Source: Streptomyces inusitatus (GTDB lineage Bacteria; Actinomycetota; Actinomycetes; Streptomycetales; Streptomycetaceae). From it: a stretch of DNA of 64,000 nt. Within the stretch, counting starts at the first letter, position 1. Each line of letters starts with the position of its first letter. The stretch covers positions 124,032 to 188,031 of the forward strand of contig NZ_BMWG01000009.1 in NCBI RefSeq assembly GCF_014651115.1, in the 5' to 3' direction. The notes below the pieces were generated by a model that saw only the letters and a program-made list of their open reading frames with translations, made no database searches and was not told where the DNA came from. The translations under genes were made by a program, and so were the position numbers. Positions 51,776-59,537 of this stretch are shown here, piece after piece.

Positions 51776-52044
51776 CGGATCACGAGAGCACCCCGCTCAC
51801 TTTCCGCGAGATCTTCAACCTTCCGGTCAGTGTCGATCTGGGGACGGCTGCCAGAGCCTTCGGGATGTGCCGTGCCACGGCCTACCGACACATCACGCTC
51901 GACACGTTCCCCTGCCCCACGCTTCGAGTCGGCAGACGACACCGAGTGCTCACGGTTGACCTGTTGCGAGCGCTGGGCATCGAGGAGCGGCCTGTTTTCG
52001 CCGACGAGATCGCCGACGGAGTGGCGCTCACGCTCTTCGACTGA
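51772..52044 (+). CDS. Small helix-turn-helix DNA-binding protein
   Basis: A 90-aa protein. D-L-G-T-A-A-R-A-F-G-M-C-R-A-T-A-Y-R-H-I (about 22-41) is an excisionase/MerR-type HTH, followed by a short wing with L-R-V-G-R-R-H-R-V. Proteins of this type normally bind DNA beside a sigma-like or integrase partner. A GTGA overlap with the preceding gene makes the two a translationally coupled pair. Confidence 0.7.
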   Translation: MTDHESTPLTFREIFNLPVSVDLGTAARAFGMCRATAYRHITLDTFPCPTLRVGRRHRVLTVDLLRALGIEERPVFADEIADGVALTLFD

Positions 52045-52110
52045 CCTTCTCGGTCACTCCCCCCCCACCCACACACAGCACGTCTCAACGACTACACCGA
52101 AGGATGTGTC

Positions 52111-53157
52111 ATGCCCACTTGTCTCGCCGTTGGAATGAGGGTCACCGGGCCCCGCCCCTCCAGTGGATCGGTCACGGAGGAGTGTGACCGCTCAGCGATC
52201 CTCTACGAGGATGTTGTACGGCCTTCCTGCGAACAGCTCAACCTCACCCCCCTCCGGGCCGATGATCTGACGAATGCCGGACTCCCGGTTGATCAGTTGC
52301 TGAGCCTGGTGGCCGAAGCCGACATTGTCGTCGCCGATGTCACCGGCACCGATGAGGCACTCTCTTTCGGGCTCGGCGTCCGGCACGCGCTCGGCCGACA
52401 CACCATCCACTTCACTGATGGAACCGCGATCCCTCGGGGGCACGGTGCGAGCCCTTCCATCGAGCTTCCGCGTCATGCTGTGGACCCCGTCGCAGCTCGG
52501 AATCGGCTCACGGCGCTGATGGCGGAGGCACTGCGCGGAACGTGCCCAACGAGTTCGGCCATCGGTCCGACCGTGGAGACCGACAAACCTCAGGCGAACG
52601 AGCACGACGACGCTCCCGGCTTCTTTGACCTCGTCGCGGAGGCCGAGGCGCAAATGGCGGGTATAACAGCAGATATGGCCGACGTGGATTCGGCGGCGGC
52701 CGATCTCGGGGCGATCATGGAACTCATGATGGAGGACATGGTCCGAGTCAGTCATCCTGGGGCCCCCGCGAACGCCAAGCTGGCGGTGTTGACCCAAATG
52801 GCCAAAGTGATCAGCGGGCCAGCTGGTGAACTGGAATCAGCCACCGAGCGACTTGCCCAACGCATGAGCGCCGCCACCATCGCCTTCGACGCCTTCATGG
52901 AGTGGACCCGGAACACTCCGCGCAGCGAGTGGTCGGACGATCTCGTACAGATGCTGCGGCACATGGCTGAGCCCTCCTGCGAGACCGAACCGGCCGACTT
53001 CGAGGAAGTCATCACGCTGATCGATAGCTTCGGCGCTTCCAGTCAACATCTACGTGTTCCCGCGCGGCGGTTGATCACCTCCTGCCAGAACCTCGTTCAG
53101 CTCATGGCGGCCGTGGCGGAATGGCGAACCAAAGCAGTGAGGCTTCTGGAGGGCTGA
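52111..53157 (+). CDS. Nucleoside 2-deoxyribosyltransferase/DRHyd-like protein
   Basis: A 348-aa protein. The first ~140 residues follow the nucleoside-deoxyribosyltransferase-like (DRHyd/TIR-related) pattern: C-D-R-S-A-I-L-Y-E-D-V-V-R-P, R-A-D-D-L-T-N-A-G, then A-D-I-V-V-A-D-V-T-G-T-D-E-A-L-S-F-G-L-G-V-R-H-A-L-G. In active members the last motif reads E-L-G, giving the catalytic Glu; here it is G-L-G, so the enzyme may be inactive or use another residue. The second half is helical and may bind a partner. GAAGGA precedes the ATG. It is alone after the HTH gene and ends at a strong terminator. Confidence 0.6.
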   Translation: MPTCLAVGMRVTGPRPSSGSVTEECDRSAILYEDVVRPSCEQLNLTPLRADDLTNAGLPVDQLLSLVAEADIVVADVTGTDEALSFGLGVRHALGRHTIHFTDGTAIPRGHGASPSIELPRHAVDPVAARNRLTALMAEALRGTCPTSSAIGPTVETDKPQANEHDDAPGFFDLVAEAEAQMAGITADMADVDSAAADLGAIMELMMEDMVRVSHPGAPANAKLAVLTQMAKVISGPAGELESATERLAQRMSAATIAFDAFMEWTRNTPRSEWSDDLVQMLRHMAEPSCETEPADFEEVITLIDSFGASSQHLRVPARRLITSCQNLVQLMAAVAEWRTKAVRLLEG

Positions 53158-53624
53158 TCCCTCGAGACCTCGCGCCAGGATAAGCGCCGTCTTGCTTCCT
53201 GCTGCCGGCACGACTGTGCTCGTCCACGGACCCACCTCGCCGAGTCTTCCCTCGGCCGGGTGGGTTTCCGGCGTGGGCTCCGAGCTACTACCGACTCAGT
53301 CGAGAAAAGGGCTTCGCAGTGGATTCAGCGGAGAGCACGGCTGAGGGGGGAGCCTGTTCTACCACGCCAAGCAGATGGCATGAGCGGACGTGACCGGAGC
53401 AGGTGCTCTACGGCCCACCGTGATGGTCTACCGGGCTTGTTGCTGCGGCGGCGGAGAGATTCCGGCGGAACTCCACGTCGGACCCCGGTTCTGTGGACCG
53501 CCCCACGCGGGTGGGGCGGCCGATCCCCACAACCTGAATATCCTCTGCTCCGAGCCCGTACCACTCTGGACCGAACGCTCAAGAGCCCGACCCGACGACC
53601 GCAGTATGGCTTTAACGGCGGTTC
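53158..53624. other. 467-bp gap at the right edge of the island
   Basis: Apart from the terminator at 53231-53267 I see no complete gene. A GTG at 53390 starts a 92-codon frame with R-P-T-V-M-V-Y-R-A-C-C-C-G-G-G-E, which recalls the opening of small 2Fe-2S ferredoxin-like Streptomyces proteins, but the rest does not continue that family. It is probably a decayed fragment. Confidence 0.35.
53231..53267 (+). terminator. Terminator after the DRHyd-like gene
   Basis: CCCACCTCGCCGAG (53231-53244) pairs with CTCGGCCGGGTGGG (53251-53264) at 12 of 14 positions around a 6-nt loop, followed by TTT. It closes the right-hand unit of the island. Confidence 0.75.
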
Positions 53625-55055
53625 CTATCCCCGAAACGCCTCCAGCAGCCGCAACCACACCTCACTGATCGTCGGATACGCGGGCACCGCGTGCCACAGG
53701 CGTTCGATGGGGACTTCGCCGACGACGGCGATGGTCGCGGAGTGGAGGAGTTCGCCGACGCCGGGGCCGACGAAGGTGACGCCGAGGAGGATTTGGCGGT
53801 CGAGGTCGACGATCATGCGGGCGCGGCCTTTGTAGCCGTCGGCGTAGAGGGAAGCGCCGGCGACGGAGGCGAGGTCGTGGTCGACGGCGCGGACGCGGTG
53901 GCCGGCGGATTGGGCTTCGGAGAGGGAGAGGCCGACGGAGGCGGCTTCGGGGTCGGTGAAGACGACTTGGGGGACGGCGGCGTGGTCGGCGGTGGCGGTG
54001 TGGGCGCCCCAGGGGTCGGTTTCGAGGAGGGGGACGTGCTGGGCGCGGGCGACGATGGCGGCGGCGGCGATGCGGGCCTGGTATTTGCCCTGGTGGGTGA
54101 GGAGGGCGCGGTGGTTGACGTCGCCGACGCCGTAGAGCCATTTGCTGCCGTCGACGCGGCAGCTGTCGTCGACGGGGAGCCAGGAGCCGGGCTGGAGTCC
54201 GACGGTTTCGAGGCCCAGGTCTTCGGTGCGGGGGGCGCGGCCGGTGGCGAAGAGGACTTCGTCGGCCTCGACGCGGTCGCCGTCGTCGAGGACGAGGGTG
54301 ACGGGGCCGGTGGCGTCGGGGCGTTCGACGGAGGCGACGGAGACGTTGGTGCGGAGGTGGACTCCGGCCTCGGTGAGGGCGTCGGCGATGTATTCGCCGA
54401 CGAAGGGTTCCATGCGGGGCAGCAGCCCGTCGCCGCGGACCAGGAGGGTGACCCGGGAGCCGAGGGCCTGCCAGGCGGTGGCCATCTCGACGCCGACGAC
54501 TCCCCCGCCGACGATCGCGAGCCGTCCGGGCGCGGTGTGGGCGCTGGTGGCCTCGCGGCTGGTCCAGGGCCTCGCGCCGCGGAGTCCCGGCAGGTCGGGG
54601 AGGACCGCGCGGCTGCCGGTGCACACGGCGACCGCGTGGCGGGCGGTGAGTACGTGGTGTTCGCCCTCGGGGCCGTCCACGACGACGCGCTTGGGGCCGT
54701 CCAGTCTGCCGCGGCCCCGGTAGAGCCGGGCGCCGGTGGAATCCAGCCAGGAAACCTGTCCGTCGTCCTTCCATTGGGAGGCGAAGGCGTCCCTGCGGGC
54801 GAGTACGGCCTCGGTGTCGAGCGGCGCGGCGGCCGACTCGCTCAGTCCGGGCAGCCGGCGGGCGTCGGCACGGGCGAGCACCGGGCGCAGCAGGGCCTTG
54901 CTGGGCATGCAGGCCCAGTAGGAGCATTCGCCGCCGACCAGCTCGCTCTCCACGACCGCCGTGCTCAGGCCCGCGGCCCGCAGCCGGTCCGCCACATTCT
55001 CGCCGGTGGGGCCCGCGCCCAGCACCACGACGTCAAACTCCACAGCTTCGGTCAT
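53625..55055 (-). CDS. NAD(P)/FAD-dependent disulfide oxidoreductase
   Basis: A 476-aa class I pyridine-nucleotide disulfide oxidoreductase. The FAD site is V-V-V-L-G-A-G-P-T-G, the redox disulfide is G-E-C-S-Y-W-A-C-M-P-S-K (CX4C), the NAD(P) site is L-A-I-V-G-G-G-V-V-G-V-E, and the C-terminus has H-A-V-P-A-Y-P-T-I-S-E. It resembles lipoamide dehydrogenase or mercuric reductase without an N-terminal HMA domain, but the disulfide surroundings are atypical, so the substrate (mycothione, lipoamide or other) is open. It diverges from thioredoxin, suggesting a shared redox response. Confidence 0.88.
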   Translation of the reverse strand: MTEAVEFDVVVLGAGPTGENVADRLRAAGLSTAVVESELVGGECSYWACMPSKALLRPVLARADARRLPGLSESAAAPLDTEAVLARRDAFASQWKDDGQVSWLDSTGARLYRGRGRLDGPKRVVVDGPEGEHHVLTARHAVAVCTGSRAVLPDLPGLRGARPWTSREATSAHTAPGRLAIVGGGVVGVEMATAWQALGSRVTLLVRGDGLLPRMEPFVGEYIADALTEAGVHLRTNVSVASVERPDATGPVTLVLDDGDRVEADEVLFATGRAPRTEDLGLETVGLQPGSWLPVDDSCRVDGSKWLYGVGDVNHRALLTHQGKYQARIAAAAIVARAQHVPLLETDPWGAHTATADHAAVPQVVFTDPEAASVGLSLSEAQSAGHRVRAVDHDLASVAGASLYADGYKGRARMIVDLDRQILLGVTFVGPGVGELLHSATIAVVGEVPIERLWHAVPAYPTISEVWLRLLEAFRG

Positions 55056-55191
55056 AGGGACAGTCTGGTACCGGGTGTGCGTCCTGGCCACATGGGCAGT
55101 CGCAGGAATAGCACGGCCCTCGGCACCGTTGTCGGGGGCGAGTCCACACCGGACGGCCGGACGGCCGGACACAGGGAGAGGTAACCACGTC

Positions 55192-55584
55192 ATGAGCACT
55201 GTAGAGCTCACCAAGGAGAACTTCGATCAGGTCGTTTCCGAGAACGAATTCGTTCTGATCGATTTCTGGGCTTCGTGGTGTGGCCCCTGCCGTCAGTTCG
55301 CCCCGGTGTACGAGGGGGCGGCCGAGCGCCACCCCGACCTGGTCTTCGCGAAGGTCGACACCGAGGCGCAGCAGGAGCTGGCCGCCGCGTTCGAGATCCA
55401 GTCCATCCCGACGCTGATGATCGTCCGCGAGAATGTGGCGGTGTTCGCGCAGCCGGGCGCGCTGCCGGAGTCCGTGCTGGAGGATGTGATCGGCCAGGCC
55501 AGGGCGCTGGACATGGACGAGGTCCGCCAGTCGATCAAGAAGGCCGAGGCCGGCGCGGGGAACGGTGAGGGCCCGAAGGGCTGA
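55192..55584 (+). CDS. Thioredoxin
   Basis: A 130-aa thioredoxin: F-V-L-I-D-F-W-A-S-W-C-G-P-C-R (active-site WCGPC, about 28-32) and the cis-Pro I-P-T-L-M-I. A C-terminal ~20-residue polar tail is longer than usual. GGGAGAGG precedes the ATG at 55192. It reduces protein disulfides using thioredoxin reductase and stands opposite a flavin disulfide oxidoreductase, but that enzyme is not a typical TrxB. ArsC in this window could be a client. Confidence 0.92.
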   Translation: MSTVELTKENFDQVVSENEFVLIDFWASWCGPCRQFAPVYEGAAERHPDLVFAKVDTEAQQELAAAFEIQSIPTLMIVRENVAVFAQPGALPESVLEDVIGQARALDMDEVRQSIKKAEAGAGNGEGPKG

Positions 55585-55629
55585 CCCGGGTGCCGGGGGG
55601 ATGCGGGGGATGCCGGGCGGCCCGGGTCA
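55582..55629. terminator. Bidirectional hairpin with stop codons in the stem
   Basis: TGACCCGGG (55582-55590) and CCCGGGTCA (55621-55629) form a perfect 9-bp inverted repeat. Its ends include the TGA of thioredoxin and the TGA of the convergent gene at 55627. The 30-nt loop is G-rich. Confidence 0.65.
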
Positions 55630-55893
55630 GCGGCCGACCTCGCGGACCCGGGCCGAGAGGCCGTAGTCGATTTCGGAGCCGTCGATGAGGAGGGCTTCGA
55701 CCGTACGGGTGGCGGGGTCGATGTCGGCCACGATCCCCTCCCCGGCGAACCGGGGGTAGCCGGAGGCTCCGGTTTCGCCCGTGGCGGCCACCAGGGCCGA
55801 CCGGAGGGCGACCTCGGAGAGGGTGCCGGGGTCGTGCCCCTCGGCGTGCTCGGGCACGATCAGGACTTCGAAGCGCTGTGGTTCGGTCGTCAC
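55627..55893 (-). CDS. Small conserved-looking protein of unknown function
   Basis: An 88-aa protein: V-T-T-E-P-Q-R-F-E-V-L-I-V-P-E-H-A-E-G-H-D-P, then an Ala-rich helix and beta strands ending V-R-E-V-G-R. The GTG at 55893 has GAGGAG 5 nt upstream. I recognise no family. It is convergent with thioredoxin and sits between that gene and the LacI regulator. Confidence 0.6.
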   Translation of the reverse strand: MTTEPQRFEVLIVPEHAEGHDPGTLSEVALRSALVAATGETGASGYPRFAGEGIVADIDPATRTVEALLIDGSEIDYGLSARVREVGR

Positions 55894-56000
55894 CGGGACT
55901 CCTCTGCTGCGGATCCGCTGCGGATCGTCGCTGTGCGTGACGCTAGGCACCCGGCGGCCCGTCCGCATCCCGGCGGACTCGCGACGCGGGGTCGACGGAG

Positions 56001-57023
56001 TCAGCTGGACTCGCGGTGTACCGCTCGGGCCCCCATCAGATCACGGATCTCCAGGTGGTCCCCGGGGTCGCGCACCACCCGGTCGACGATCTCGGCCAGC
56101 AGCCGTCCGGTCACCATGTCGATGTGGACGGTGCTCAGCCGGGGGCGCAGCAGCCTTCCCAGCAGCAGATCGTCCGCGCCGATCACAGCCGTCTGCCCCG
56201 GTATGTCGATGCCTTCCTCCTGGAGGGCGCGCATCAGGAGCATGGCGTAATCGTCGTTGTAGGCGTAGACGGCGTCGAGGCCGAGGCCCCGCCAGGACGA
56301 GGCGAGCGCGGACGCCGACTCCTCGTCGTACGAGAGGGGCAGCGGCTCGATCCTGGCCCGGCCGGCCGCGCCGGCCCGGCGCGCGCCCTCGAAGCGCGGT
56401 TCGGAGAAGTGTTCGAGGCCTGCTTCGCCGGGTATGACGACGCCGATGTCCCGCCGGCCGCGCTGGATCAGATGGGTGACGGCGCAGCTGCCGACCTCGC
56501 TCTGGTCCATGACGAGTGAGTGCGCGCCTTCCACCCGCCGGGGGGCGAGGCTGATGACGGCCTTCGCTCCGGAGCGTTTGAGGGTTTCGACGCCCTGGGG
56601 CGTGAGTCCGACCTCGCCGAGCGAGACGACCGCCACGGGTCTCAGCTCGGCCCAGGCGCGGGCGGCCTCGTCGCCGTCGAGGCCGAGGCTGCCGTACTGA
56701 ACGACGGTGTAGTCCAGGCGTCTGAGGGCCCATTGGAGTTCGTTGAAGAACTCGTGGAACAGGGGGCCGAGCGAGAAGGTCGCGGCGGGCAGCAGGACCA
56801 TTCTGGTGTGTCCCGCGCGCAGGCTGCGGGCGGCCGCGTGGGGTACGTAACCCAGTTCTTCGGCGGCCTCCCGGACCCGGCGGCGGGTGGGCTCGCTGAT
56901 GCGCACGGACGACGTGTTGTTGAGCACGTACGAGACCGTGGCCCGGGAAACCCCTGCTAACCGGGCGACGTCGGCGCTGGTGGGAACGGAGCGTTCGGCG
57001 GATTGCTTGGGTGTCTGGCTCAT
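56001..57023 (-). CDS. LacI-family transcriptional regulator
   Basis: A 340-aa repressor. The HTH is S-A-D-V-A-R-L-A-G-V-S-R-A-T-V-S-Y-V-L-N-N (about 17-37), with the hinge A-A-R-S-L-R. A periplasmic-binding-like ligand domain follows. Codon 22, inside the HTH, is TTA (56960-56958), so synthesis should need bldA tRNA. It diverges from the hydrolase gene at 57156, a likely target. The inducer is probably a sugar or sugar phosphate. Confidence 0.9.
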   Translation of the reverse strand: MSQTPKQSAERSVPTSADVARLAGVSRATVSYVLNNTSSVRISEPTRRRVREAAEELGYVPHAAARSLRAGHTRMVLLPAATFSLGPLFHEFFNELQWALRRLDYTVVQYGSLGLDGDEAARAWAELRPVAVVSLGEVGLTPQGVETLKRSGAKAVISLAPRRVEGAHSLVMDQSEVGSCAVTHLIQRGRRDIGVVIPGEAGLEHFSEPRFEGARRAGAAGRARIEPLPLSYDEESASALASSWRGLGLDAVYAYNDDYAMLLMRALQEEGIDIPGQTAVIGADDLLLGRLLRPRLSTVHIDMVTGRLLAEIVDRVVRDPGDHLEIRDLMGARAVHRESS

Positions 57024-57155
57024 CGCCCTGGGAATCTTTCCAGAACGCTCGCGGGCGTGGTCCGGTGGTTGGCCGGATCCGGATGCCCCTATTGCTTTGA
57101 TCTTCCTTCGCTCATCCTGGTGGTGTCAGCGCACTTGAGAGGGAGAGGGAACGGC

Positions 57156-57854
57156 GTGCGTCTTCACACGACGACTTGGGGTACGGGCGAGCGCGTCGCC
57201 CTGCTGATTCACGGCGTCATGTCCGACCATCGCAGCTGGCGGCGGGTGGGCCCGGCGCTGGCGGAGCGGGGTTATCGGGTGGTCGCGGTGGATCTGCGGG
57301 GGCACGGCGCGAGCGGCCGTGCCGCTTCGTACGGCCTGAGGGAGTACGCGGACGATCTGGTGGAGTCCCTGCCGGCCGGGGCGGAACTGGCGATGGGGCA
57401 TTCGCTCGGCGGGCTGACGCTGTCCCTGGCGGCGGCCGAGCTGTCGCCGGGGCGCGTGGTCTATGTGGACCCGGTCTGGCATCTGCCCGAGGGGCCTGAG
57501 GGCTTCCGCGCGGAGGCGTTCGCCGCGGCGAAGGGGCTGTCCCGGGAGGCGATACGGGAGACCGCGCCGCGCTGGGACGAGAAGGACGTCGACATCGAGC
57601 TGGCGACGCTGGGGCTCTGGGACGAGTCGACGGCGCAGGGGCTGAAGGAGGCGGTGGGCAGGGATCTGATGCCGGCCGTGCCCGTCGCGCCGTCCCTGGT
57701 GGTGGCCGCCGACCCGAGCCGGCTGGTGCCTGCCCGGCGGGCGGCGGTGCTGCGGGAGCGCGGCTTCGAGGTGCGTGTCGTCACGGGTGCGGGACACACC
57801 GTGCACCGCGACGACTTCGACGGATTCATGGCCGCGCTGGAGGGCTGGATCTGA
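57156..57854 (+). CDS. Alpha/beta hydrolase
   Basis: A 232-aa cytoplasmic hydrolase. L-L-I-H-G-V-M-S-D-H provides the oxyanion HG, the nucleophile is in A-M-G-H-S-L-G-G-L, and the His lies in G-A-G-H-T-V-H. The acid residue is probably D in V-V-A-A-D-P-S. It resembles esterases and lactonases; the substrate is unknown. The GTG at 57156 has GGGAGAGGG just upstream. It diverges from the LacI gene. Confidence 0.85.
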   Translation: MRLHTTTWGTGERVALLIHGVMSDHRSWRRVGPALAERGYRVVAVDLRGHGASGRAASYGLREYADDLVESLPAGAELAMGHSLGGLTLSLAAAELSPGRVVYVDPVWHLPEGPEGFRAEAFAAAKGLSREAIRETAPRWDEKDVDIELATLGLWDESTAQGLKEAVGRDLMPAVPVAPSLVVAADPSRLVPARRAAVLRERGFEVRVVTGAGHTVHRDDFDGFMAALEGWI

Positions 57855-57920
57855 TCGCGGAGCAGCCGGGTCCGCCGCCGGTGCGGGCGGGCGGCCCCCT
57901 CGGGGCACTACCGTGGGACG

Positions 57921-58379
57921 GTGACGATCTTCTCCGGCGCATCGGGCGCCTCCGACTCCCCCGGCCGCGGCGGCGCCTCGGCCACCACCGAGGCCGATCC
58001 CACCGCGGTGGGCCCGGTCCGCACCTCCTACGCCCCGGACCGCGACGGCGATCCCGACCCCGGTGAGATCGTCTGGACGTGGGTGCCGTTCGAGGAGAAC
58101 GACGGGCGCGGAAAGGACCGTCCGGTGCTGATCGTGGCCCGGGAGGAGACGGGGACGCTGCTCGCGGTGCAGCTCTCCAGCAAGCGCCATGACCGGGACC
58201 GTGAGTGGGTGCCGATCGGGGTCGGGCCCTGGGACCGGGAGGAGCGGGAGTCCTGGGTCGATCTGGACCGGGTGCTGCGGGTGCGCGAGAAGGGCATGCG
58301 CCGGGAGGCGTGCGCGCTGGACCGGCCCCGGTTCGACACCGTCGTACAGCGGCTCCGGGAGCGTTACGGCTGGGGATGA
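57921..58379 (+). CDS. PemK/MazF-type protein
   Basis: A 152-aa protein. After about 40 Asp/Gly-rich residues comes an SH3-like MazF/PemK barrel: G-E-I-V-W-T-W-V-P-F-E-E, D-R-P-V-L-I-V-A-R-E, then W-V-D-L-D-R-V-L-R-V. MazF-type proteins are often mRNA interferases. No antitoxin is next to it, and many actinobacterial members act outside toxin-antitoxin pairs, so toxicity is unproven. The gene starts with GTG and overlaps the convergent PARG gene by 16 bp at its 3' end. Confidence 0.75.
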   Translation: MTIFSGASGASDSPGRGGASATTEADPTAVGPVRTSYAPDRDGDPDPGEIVWTWVPFEENDGRGKDRPVLIVAREETGTLLAVQLSSKRHDRDREWVPIGVGPWDREERESWVDLDRVLRVREKGMRREACALDRPRFDTVVQRLRERYGWG

Positions 58380-59368
58380 CCGGCGGACGGGCCGGTTGCG
58401 GCCGATTCCGGTGCCGGAGGGAGTTGTTCGGCGAAGACGCGGGAGAAGGCCCCGAGGGTCGTTCGTCCCGCGGTGCGGTCGAGCACGGCGAGGACGACCC
58501 GGTCGAAGTGGCCCGCGAAGCGGCCGTCGCCGGTGAGCAGCGCGTGGAAGACGCCCGCGACCGTCGCCGGGTCGTTGCGGAAGACGCCGCAGCCCCAGGC
58601 TCCGAGCACCAGCCGCCGGTAGCCCCGGTCGACGGCGGTCTCCAGGACGCGTTCGGCGCGGGAGGCGAGGGCGGCGGGGATCCGGTGCGTCTCCTCGGGG
58701 GCGTTTCGCGCGATCACACCGGCGTTGGGCGCGGGCGAGGTCAGAAAGCCGACGGTGTACGGGGTGTCCAGCAGGGCGCCCCGGTCGTCGCGGAAGACGG
58801 GGACGGCGGGCGAGTGGATGACCCGGTCCGAGTAGAACGGGTCGCGGTCGGTGCGGTGGTGTTCGTAGTACTGGGGTGCGCGCCGCAGGGTGGTGTGGAG
58901 GGCGGAGGCCCGGCAGAGCGCCTCCTCCTGTGCCTGCGCGCCGTTCAGATACCCGCCGCCGGGGTTGCGCGCGGAGGCGAAGTTGAGCACGGCCACCGGG
59001 CCGGACGCGGCACCGGACTCCGGAGCGGACGCGGCGCTCGGCTCGGCACCCGGCCCGGCATCAGCGCCCGCACTGGCACCGGCACCCGGCCCGGCGCTCG
59101 GCTCCGCACCCGCACCCGCACCCACACCCGCACCGGACGTGAGTCGCCGGGCCGCCGCCGTACTGCTCTCCGCCGTGACCTCGAAGACGGTCCGGCGGCC
59201 GGTGTCCGGAGTGACGGGCACCGGATCCGGTCCGTACATCCGGGTCCCGGCCCGGGCCGCGGCGACCTCCGCCGCGATGACCACTTCTCGTCCATTGGTG
59301 GCCAGATAGCGACCAGTTTCAACAATATCCTCGGTCTGTTGGGCGATCCCCCGCAGTCGTGCGCTCAT
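58364..59368 (-). CDS. Bacterial poly(ADP-ribose) glycohydrolase-like protein (TIGR02452)
   Basis: A 334-aa macrodomain protein. V-L-N-F-A-S-A-R-N-P-G-G-G-Y-L-N-G-A-Q and the following A-Q-E-E are the PARG signature (GGG-X7-QEE), and R-L-V-L-G-A-W-G-C-G-V-F-R-N gives the rear ADP-ribose loop. Between residues ~70 and ~120, repeated Ala/Gly/Pro (G-A-G-A-E-P-S-A-G) interrupts the fold, a linker or insertion. It would remove ADP-ribose chains in the cytoplasm. It diverges from egtA and overlaps the 3' end of the convergent PemK-type gene. Confidence 0.85.
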   Translation of the reverse strand: MSARLRGIAQQTEDIVETGRYLATNGREVVIAAEVAAARAGTRMYGPDPVPVTPDTGRRTVFEVTAESSTAAARRLTSGAGVGAGAGAEPSAGPGAGASAGADAGPGAEPSAASAPESGAASGPVAVLNFASARNPGGGYLNGAQAQEEALCRASALHTTLRRAPQYYEHHRTDRDPFYSDRVIHSPAVPVFRDDRGALLDTPYTVGFLTSPAPNAGVIARNAPEETHRIPAALASRAERVLETAVDRGYRRLVLGAWGCGVFRNDPATVAGVFHALLTGDGRFAGHFDRVVLAVLDRTAGRTTLGAFSRVFAEQLPPAPESAATGPSAGHPQP

Positions 59369-59537
59369 GGCCACATACTCCTTGACCTGCGACAAAGGCG
59401 GCAAATGCTTTTCCGGCGAACGGCCCGCGAAACCGCGACCGGCCCCGGACCCCCGCGGTGCACTCTTGTGCGAAGCGCCGACCCTGGCTTTAGGTTGGCA
59501 GAGTGCCCTCGCAAGGCCTTCGAAAGAGGAGCCGCTC

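Noticed and set aside
43756..53157. Calling the island a known CBASS, Thoeris, Avs or Pycsar system
   Set aside because: There is no CD-NTase, TIR/SIR2 pair, or PycTM/PycTIR effector; the set of genes and the motif do not match these types as I know them.
53260..53835. Plus-strand 191-codon frame in the gap and over the oxidoreductase 3' end
   Set aside because: Arg/Ser/Pro-rich composition and overlap with the well-supported oxidoreductase gene indicate a shadow.
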